Origin: PVC group bacterium (ex Bugula neritina AB1)
GTDB taxonomy: Bacteria; GCA-001730085
Direction of reading: 5' to 3'
Length of the DNA: 59,550 nucleotides
Assembly (NCBI GenBank): GCA_001730085.1
Contig: MDLB01000103.1
Span: 1-59,550 of the forward strand
A model generated the notes under the pieces. It ran no database searches. It had not been told where the DNA came from and worked only from the letters and a program-made list of their open reading frames with translations. Both the position numbers and the translations under genes were made by a program. Of the stretch, positions 54,367 through 59,550 are shown in pieces; within the stretch, counting starts at the first letter, position 1; each line of letters starts with the position of its first letter.

Positions 54367-56793
54367 CTAATTAAAAAACTTTAAAAGCAAGGTTTCTTTA
54401 TGGGGATGATCGTAATGGCAAACAAAACGGTCATCCAAAGAGTTTAGCTGTATAGGTGTGCCATTTAAAGAGACGTTGGCGAATTCACGAACTTGTGAAC
54501 CTTCGAAAACAATTTCGCCTTGCAAGTCGCGTTCCCCTTTTAGGCGTATAACGATATCATCTGAAGATGATTCGATTTTTAAAATATCGGATGTGGTATG
54601 TAAAATGAAAAAATCTTTTTGAACCTCTTTGTAAATAGGGGTTAGAAAAGCATATGTTTGAGGAATAGTAATGCTTTCTAATGCGAGAGGTAACTGTAAC
54701 TCTTCATTGGTTTTCGGGTGGGTATATGTGATGGAGGAGACGAGCTCTTCATTGTAGTAGTTACCCACGAAAAGTAGAGAACTATCTTTTGAAAACCTTT
54801 GTTGAAGCAAAACACGGTCATCCGAAGCATAAGCATGGCGTAACTTTGCCGAAGACAAGCGTGCCAATTTTTCATAGACAGCTTTATGTTCTTCTGTTTC
54901 AAAACTCAAGGAAAATCCTAAAACGACAAAACTTCCTTTTCCTGATGCTGCTTTAAAGCCTAGAGAGGTATTGTTCATATTTGCGATACTATCTACAGGT
55001 TCCGAAAATACACGTAAAGGATTTAAGCATTTGATATCTGGATGATCCAAAAGATCCACCAAAGGTGAAGTTTCATAAATGACTTCGTTGGAGCTTATTT
55101 TTAAAGTATCTTGTATAAGAGTACAAGGCTTCATAGATAAATCTAAAGAAGGTATGGTTGGGTATAAAACGACTTGACCTCCTTGAGTTGTATAATCAAC
55201 TATTTTTTGCTGACTTTCGGCATCAAGGATCTCTGTAGAAAAAAGCCAAGCTTGTTTATACTTGTTGAGCTCCTCAGGAGAACATTTTTGTAGATCAACG
55301 ATCGTATATTCTATATTTAGAAGATGAAAAGCTTTCAAAAGACCATCAAAGTAGGATTTACGACGATGCTTGGAAGCTTGAAAGTGGATCGAGCATGTTG
55401 AAGGATCCATGTTTTTTTCCAACTCTGTTGAGTAGTAAGGGTTGTAGAAAAAGATTGCGATCTCGCTTTTTCTTTCCGAACTAAGGATCGTTTCTTCTAA
55501 AGAGTCGATCAATGCATTTGTTTCTTGAACCACAGGGTAAAGAGAATTTTCTTCTGCCTCTGAGTTTAATGGGGTGAACCAATAAAAAGAGCTACCAGAA
55601 AAACCTTTTTGAGGCTGATTTTTGCCTTGAGAAAACATATAGTAGTTCCAACCTTTTAGGCCGTGAGCTAAACTTGCTTTATAAAATAGAGATAGCTCCC
55701 TAGGAGTTGTTACAACATGATATTCTCGCGAACCAGCTTGAAATTCGGCAGCGAATAACGGAGAAGAAAAATTTTGTACAGCTAAAGTTATGTCGTTGAT
55801 AATCCTATCATCATGAGCATTTCTATAAGACAGGTACTCTGGGATATGGTCTACCCCAAAAATGATTTTTTTATCTGGATCAACCGATTTATAAAGGTCT
55901 TCGTACATGGTTATATTAACAGGGAACTCCCAGCCACTCCCATAAATCCAACCCGGTAAGTTGTGATAGAGTGGAACTGTTAAGCCATGGTCTCTTAAAG
56001 TTTTTACCAGTAAACGAAGGTAGTCTCCGTAGTAGTGTCTCCAAAAGTCATGCCAGTCGATATCCTTCGCCCAATCTTGCAAATTCCCATAAGATGACTC
56101 TTTGTCAGAGGGAGGCAGAACGTCTTCAAAAGACTGATAGTTGCTTCCGTAAACATCATTTAAAGCGTTGATAGATTTATACTTATCTTCTAAAAATGGG
56201 TAGTAGTGTTTAAGAGCGTGGGGGCTATAGTCCGACTGATGGGCAAGCCAAGAAAAAACACCGATCTCGTTACAAACTTGAGCGATAGATATAGGGCCGC
56301 CGAACTCAGATTGATTATTAACCAATATAGGTATAATAGCGTTATACCACTTGAAAACATATTCTAAATAGGTTGGGTGTAGAAAAGTCATGCATTCATC
56401 GTAGGCGATTTCCCCGGAACTATTTTTGACACCACACTCTTGACCATATTCTTTGGTGAACCAAGAAGGCAAACCTGCGCCTCGATATTCTGCCAAAATG
56501 AATGGACCGGGTTTTACGATAAGCATCAAACCATATTCTTGACAAAGGTTTATCCATTCGATCAAGTTTTTTTGAGGATGTGTTTCTCCCGAAAAGTCGA
56601 ACTCACCTTTTTTTTCTTCATGCCAATCCCAAGGGATGTATGTGGAGACCGTATTGAGTCCGGCTTCTTTCGCTTTTTCCAAGTGAAGGCGCCAGTCTTT
56701 ATAATTAATACGGAAGTAATGGATTTCCCCAGACTTTAAAAAATAAGGTTCGTTGTCTTTTAAAAAACTTTTATTATTGAATGATATTTTCAC
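54367..56793 (-). CDS. GH35-family beta-galactosidase-like glycoside hydrolase
   Basis: It is predicted to remove terminal beta-galactosyl (or related) residues. The 808-residue protein has the GH35 catalytic barrel at about 10-380: LKSGEIHYFRI, TVSTYIPWDWHEEKKGEFDFSG, GPFILAEYRGAGLPSW, acid/base E176 in QVCNEIGVF (usual QVENEYG) and nucleophile E350 in LFAAEFQAG. A flavodoxin-like/beta-galactosidase trimerisation-type region (about 460-560) and C-terminal beta domains follow. No signal peptide is seen, so it should be cytoplasmic. The start is GTG with AGGAAAG 5 nt upstream. It lies between a secreted glucoamylase-like gene and the methyltransferase gene, all on one strand. A GH42-like specificity is possible. 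Confidence 0.85.
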   Translation of the reverse strand: MKISFNNKSFLKDNEPYFLKSGEIHYFRINYKDWRLHLEKAKEAGLNTVSTYIPWDWHEEKKGEFDFSGETHPQKNLIEWINLCQEYGLMLIVKPGPFILAEYRGAGLPSWFTKEYGQECGVKNSSGEIAYDECMTFLHPTYLEYVFKWYNAIIPILVNNQSEFGGPISIAQVCNEIGVFSWLAHQSDYSPHALKHYYPFLEDKYKSINALNDVYGSNYQSFEDVLPPSDKESSYGNLQDWAKDIDWHDFWRHYYGDYLRLLVKTLRDHGLTVPLYHNLPGWIYGSGWEFPVNITMYEDLYKSVDPDKKIIFGVDHIPEYLSYRNAHDDRIINDITLAVQNFSSPLFAAEFQAGSREYHVVTTPRELSLFYKASLAHGLKGWNYYMFSQGKNQPQKGFSGSSFYWFTPLNSEAEENSLYPVVQETNALIDSLEETILSSERKSEIAIFFYNPYYSTELEKNMDPSTCSIHFQASKHRRKSYFDGLLKAFHLLNIEYTIVDLQKCSPEELNKYKQAWLFSTEILDAESQQKIVDYTTQGGQVVLYPTIPSLDLSMKPCTLIQDTLKISSNEVIYETSPLVDLLDHPDIKCLNPLRVFSEPVDSIANMNNTSLGFKAASGKGSFVVLGFSLSFETEEHKAVYEKLARLSSAKLRHAYASDDRVLLQQRFSKDSSLLFVGNYYNEELVSSITYTHPKTNEELQLPLALESITIPQTYAFLTPIYKEVQKDFFILHTTSDILKIESSSDDIVIRLKGERDLQGEIVFEGSQVREFANVSLNGTPIQLNSLDDRFVCHYDHPHKETLLLKFFN

Positions 56794-56895
56794 TTTTTCT
56801 TTCCTAATGCAGATACAGTTTTAAAAAATGAGATTGTTAGAATCTATATAAGTAACTCTAAAAATATAGAGATATTTTGTAAGTGTTATCTCAAA

Positions 56896-58626
56896 TTAAA
56901 TTTTTTTCAAAATAGACTTCTTCTTTTTGTTTTTCTTTGTTATTTCAATGGGTTTTTTGAAAAAGCTTTCATTACAAAGATCAACCATTTTTTCAAATTT
57001 ACCATGGGAGCCAAACCAAGGGTCGCTCTCAAATATCTTACGGATTTTACCTTGGGTTAAAACGTCAACAAGTGCAAGAAATGTCATCGCTTGATCAAGA
57101 GCTAAATAGACAGGAGCAACTTGGTCTGTTTTCACATTAACAGCATCGTATAAACCGCAAGGTCCATAAACTTTTTCAGGGTATAGATAAAGGTAGTTTC
57201 TTATGTTTTTGACAGCTTTTTCAGGGTAGACGAGCATCGATAAAAAAGTCACATGAGGTGTAACGACACCATCTTCATTGTAAGGTCTTTCCGCAGATCT
57301 CGCTGTAGGGACACCATACTCGGTATACCTGTAAGAGTTTTGTGATTCGGGGATAGAGCAAGGAGACATTCCCCATAAAGGATATTTTTTATCAGCTAAG
57401 GAATAGTCGATATGAATATTAACCATTCTTTGATGATTAATACGCCAACTTTTTGAAAAGTGTTTTGACTCATTCACAAATAGAAGGGGCATTAAAGCTT
57501 CGAATAAACTTCCTCCCCAAGAGGGAACAAATTTGATAGGTGAAACTTTTTGATCCGGAGAAATTGTTTTAACTTCATTAACAATGCTTTGTTTTTTTGT
57601 TAATAGAGTAGGTGAAGTCTTTTCTAAGTCTTTGACTTTAGCAATGTCTTTTTTTAGCGAACGGATCATGGAAAACTTATTGAATTTTTTATAACCTCTA
57701 TACTCCTTAGAGGTTTGCTCGGCTAAAGGTTGATATAAATAATGTCCTTGAAAATATGTTTTTTGTGTTGCGTGATTTGAAGCTAGAAAACCTTTTGGTC
57801 TTTGGGCTGGCCAACTCCATTCCTTAGGGAGTGTTCTATTTAAAGAAAACATATGCTTAAGAGGAACATCTCCTTTGGCACAAGCGATATAAGAAATCAT
57901 GCGGGCTTCACTATTGAGAAGACCGTAATGATTATTTTGGGCATGATCTTTTCGTGTATCGATACCTGGGTGAAAAAGATTCATTGATTTATCGTAAAGT
58001 GAGGAGAAATCCATTTTTTCTAAATAAGTTGTGCATATTTTCTCTAAAGAAGGGTAGGTATTTCTAACAAGAATAAGACCGGCTGCGAGCCAAGAGTTAT
58101 CAACAGAAGAAACATAGGTGCTTGTTTGAGTTTTGTCATGCTCGTCTTTTGTAACTTTATAGTAGTTAAACCATAAACCATTCCATCTTTTTAACCGTCC
58201 GAGTGCTTCTAAAGTTTTATTCAAAAGGCGAAGCGCTTTCTTATGAGAGACGAGATGTATTTTTTCAGCACCAATGATGCATGCCATATGTAAGCCAATA
58301 TTTGTTATGGAGGTATAGTCAGCTAAAAGCGTTTTTTGAGATGAGATCAAAATGTTGTCAAAAACAAAGTTTGTGTCGGGGTCAACCATCTTATCAAAAT
58401 AAACCCAAGTGTCTTCCGCTAACATCCGCAAAAGATGCAAGGGCTTTTTTGTTTGCAATAGTTTTTGGACACGAGCGGGATTGTGCCTAGGCCATTTTGA
58501 TGCTATTTCTTGTGAAGTCATCGGGGCACTTTTCCCATAGGAAGTACCTGATAATGAAAAGAGGAAGGTCGATAAAAAAAACAAATGACAGAAAGTTGGA
58601 AGGTTTCTCATTCTTTTAACAATCAT
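56896..58626 (-). CDS. Secreted glucoamylase-like protein (PF10091/GH144-type)
   Basis: The 576-residue product starts with a signal peptide (FCHLFFLSTFLFSLSGTSYG). The rest follows the (alpha/alpha)6 glucoamylase-like pattern: DTWVYFDKMVDPDTNFVFDN, YTSITNIGLHMACIIGAEK, SSVDNSWLAAGLILV, FVPSWGGSLFEALMPLLFVNE, then ERPYNEDGVVTPHVTFLSML, VYGPCGLYDAVN and ALDQAMTFLALVDVLTQGK. Known members include beta-1,2-glucanases of GH144 and the glucoamylase-like domain of cyclic beta-1,2-glucan synthase, so a periplasmic beta-glucan is the likely substrate. The middle (about 260-370) has a lysine-rich insert, and the C-terminus is a very basic tail (KKNKKKKSILKKI). A disrupted paralogue lies upstream at 58933. 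Confidence 0.8.
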   Translation of the reverse strand: MIVKRMRNLPTFCHLFFLSTFLFSLSGTSYGKSAPMTSQEIASKWPRHNPARVQKLLQTKKPLHLLRMLAEDTWVYFDKMVDPDTNFVFDNILISSQKTLLADYTSITNIGLHMACIIGAEKIHLVSHKKALRLLNKTLEALGRLKRWNGLWFNYYKVTKDEHDKTQTSTYVSSVDNSWLAAGLILVRNTYPSLEKICTTYLEKMDFSSLYDKSMNLFHPGIDTRKDHAQNNHYGLLNSEARMISYIACAKGDVPLKHMFSLNRTLPKEWSWPAQRPKGFLASNHATQKTYFQGHYLYQPLAEQTSKEYRGYKKFNKFSMIRSLKKDIAKVKDLEKTSPTLLTKKQSIVNEVKTISPDQKVSPIKFVPSWGGSLFEALMPLLFVNESKHFSKSWRINHQRMVNIHIDYSLADKKYPLWGMSPCSIPESQNSYRYTEYGVPTARSAERPYNEDGVVTPHVTFLSMLVYPEKAVKNIRNYLYLYPEKVYGPCGLYDAVNVKTDQVAPVYLALDQAMTFLALVDVLTQGKIRKIFESDPWFGSHGKFEKMVDLCNESFFKKPIEITKKNKKKKSILKKI

Positions 58627-58932
58627 TTTTGTACATTTAACTCCTTAATCTAATATAAAAAAACAATAATAAAGTGTCGTAGAGATTTTATTATGATCTC
58701 TCGATGTGCGATGTATAAAATTTACAAGAGATAGTTTTAAAATATCTTACACAGTTTAAAGAAGATAGGATACTTTGCAAAAATTTCTCTATAACAAAAA
58801 AATCTGAAGACATTGTATCATGGAGAAGATTGTTAAGATAGAAAAACTATCCATATTTTTTAAAGTAAGAACATCTTTGATCAAATTTACTTTTATCAAA
58901 AAAATGTTTCATCAAAAATAGACTTTAGGTTT
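58627..58932. other. AT-rich spacer between glucoamylase-like gene and its decayed paralogue
   Basis: No gene is seen. It should hold the minus-strand promoter for the operon at 58626. AGGAG (minus strand, near 58640) may be its ribosome site, at a long spacing. Confidence 0.35.
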
Positions 58933-59383
58933 TCAAAATAACCTTTTTCGCCCAAGCAAGTCGCTTTTTGGAATAATTGTCGTCTTTTTTCCGTGAGTCA
59001 TAATATTAACAATACAAATAAATATACTGGCCGGGGTAGTTGTTGAGTAAGCAGTCATAACGGTGTCTTTTTCCATATTAACTGTGTCATAAAATCCGCG
59101 TGGGCCATAGACTTTATTCCCATATAAGTAGAGCATGTTTTTGATGTTTGTGAAAGCCTTTTTGGGATACACCATTTTTCCATAAGAGATATAAGCCATA
59201 AGGCGATGAGATGTATTATATAATTCGTAATCTAGTGTGCCTATCGGAGAAAAATCGTCCTTGGTAGTTTTTTTTCTTACAAAGCCTAGTTCAAATAAGT
59301 CTTTAGATTCATTATATAAACTAAAAAAATCCATGAGATTTAGATATTCCGTACAGGCTGATTCGTAATCGGAAAAAGTATAT
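58933..59383 (-). pseudogene. Deleted, IS-interrupted paralogue of the glucoamylase-like gene
   Basis: The open frame continues upstream of the internal Met at 59334 right up to the IS end: YTFSDYESACTEYLNLMDFFSLYN aligns with NTYPSLEKICTTYLEKMDFSSLYD of the intact protein (pairs quoted in part). After about 50 codons it jumps to MVYPKKAFTNIKNMLYLYGNKVYGPRGFYDTVN, which matches LVYPEKAVKNIRNYLYLYPEKVYGPCGLYDAVN far downstream in the paralogue. So more than 200 residues, including the likely active-site core, are deleted. The 5' half is lost to the IS3 insertion at 59384, and the 3' end is also cut short. It cannot make a functional enzyme. Confidence 0.85.
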
Positions 59384-59550
59384 TGCTATACGTTAAGAAA
59401 GTAAAAAACTTTTTGAATATTTTTCCTTAGAAATAGATAATAATAATAGGGAGAAATAAAAATGAATAAGAAAAAATATAAATCAAAAGAACGGTTAATA
59501 ATTGTACTTGAGGGAATAAAGGGGAAGGTAAGTTTGGGGGAATTATGTAA
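59384..59550 (+). mobile_element. IS3-family insertion sequence, right copy (partial)
   Basis: It begins TGCTATACGTTAAGAAAG and reads in the plus direction to the window edge. It is closely similar to, but not identical with, the left copy, which faces it in inverted orientation. It interrupts the glucoamylase paralogue. Confidence 0.85.
59462..59550 (+). CDS. IS3-family transposase OrfA (partial)
   Basis: The product begins MNKKKYKSKERLIIVLEGIKG and continues VSLGELC at the window end, nearly the same as the left copy (A to S at residue 8, N to K in GIKGN). GGGAG lies about 9 nt upstream. Only the first 29 codons are inside the window. Confidence 0.85.
   Translation, partial: MNKKKYKSKERLIIVLEGIKGKVSLGELC

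Noticed and set aside
1-59550. CRISPR arrays, tRNA or rRNA genes and prophage modules
   Set aside because: I looked for regularly spaced direct repeats, tRNA cloverleaf signatures and phage structural genes; the only regular repeats are the lipoprotein 21-mers and the ilvH copies. The Xer gene is of the housekeeping type.

Overview
The window is an AT-rich bacterial chromosome segment using the standard code, with TGA, TAA and TAG all acting as stops. Heptose genes (gmhA, hldC), a lipoprotein with a SurA-like body, MurI and an N-acetylmuramoyl-L-alanine amidase imply a Gram-negative envelope with peptidoglycan and an LPS-like layer. A giant polytopic membrane protein, secreted proteins carrying an LAP/FSP/LSP-type motif just after the signal peptide, a ThiD2-kinase fusion and a PPi-type phosphofructokinase make Omnitrophota (formerly OP3) my best guess. 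That is inference; no rRNA, tRNA or CRISPR array was found to support it.

Layout. (1) 1-572: partial IS3-family element on the minus strand. (2) 1039-14539: an 808-residue secreted/membrane protein of unknown function, then a 3594-residue multi-membrane protein whose middle holds motifs of an OpgH/cellulose-synthase-like glycosyltransferase. (3) 14815-18643: two small hypotheticals, then guaB-guaA for GMP synthesis; GuaB is of the eukaryotic type. (4) 19192-26376: a compact operon dnaE-amidase-murI-queD-rph-rdgB with 4-nt overlaps at some junctions. (5) 26839-30673: a small DNA-binding-like protein, a PC4-like protein, ilvE, nadA and class II aldolase, closed by a strong terminator. (6) 30942-35400: a repeat-bearing lipoprotein and a HAMP-only membrane protein, then an MscS channel and an unknown membrane protein on the minus strand. 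(7) 35968-38468: glnA and a Xer recombinase. (8) 39095-49546: PPi-type phosphofructokinase, gmhA, hldC, the ThiD2-PfkB fusion, smc, a SNF2 helicase and a small protein. (9) 49550-52762: a decayed secreted-protein gene, two decayed tandem copies of the ilvH 3' end, then ilvH and ilvB. (10) 53155-59383, minus strand: an RlmD/TrmA-type methyltransferase, a GH35 beta-galactosidase-like enzyme, a glucoamylase-like (PF10091/GH144-type) secreted protein, and a deleted paralogue of it interrupted by a second IS3 copy (59384-59550).

How the genes fit together. Most are housekeeping: purines, replication, chromosome structure, branched-chain amino acids, NAD, glycolysis, nitrogen assimilation and envelope building. 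The unusual layer is the accessory one. The giant glycosyltransferase-like protein at one end and the glucoamylase-like and GH35 enzymes at the other could make and trim a periplasmic or surface glucan. The unknown secreted proteins share a tag-like motif after the signal peptide. The right side shows active decay: IS insertion, internal deletion, frameshifts and degenerate tandem duplication.
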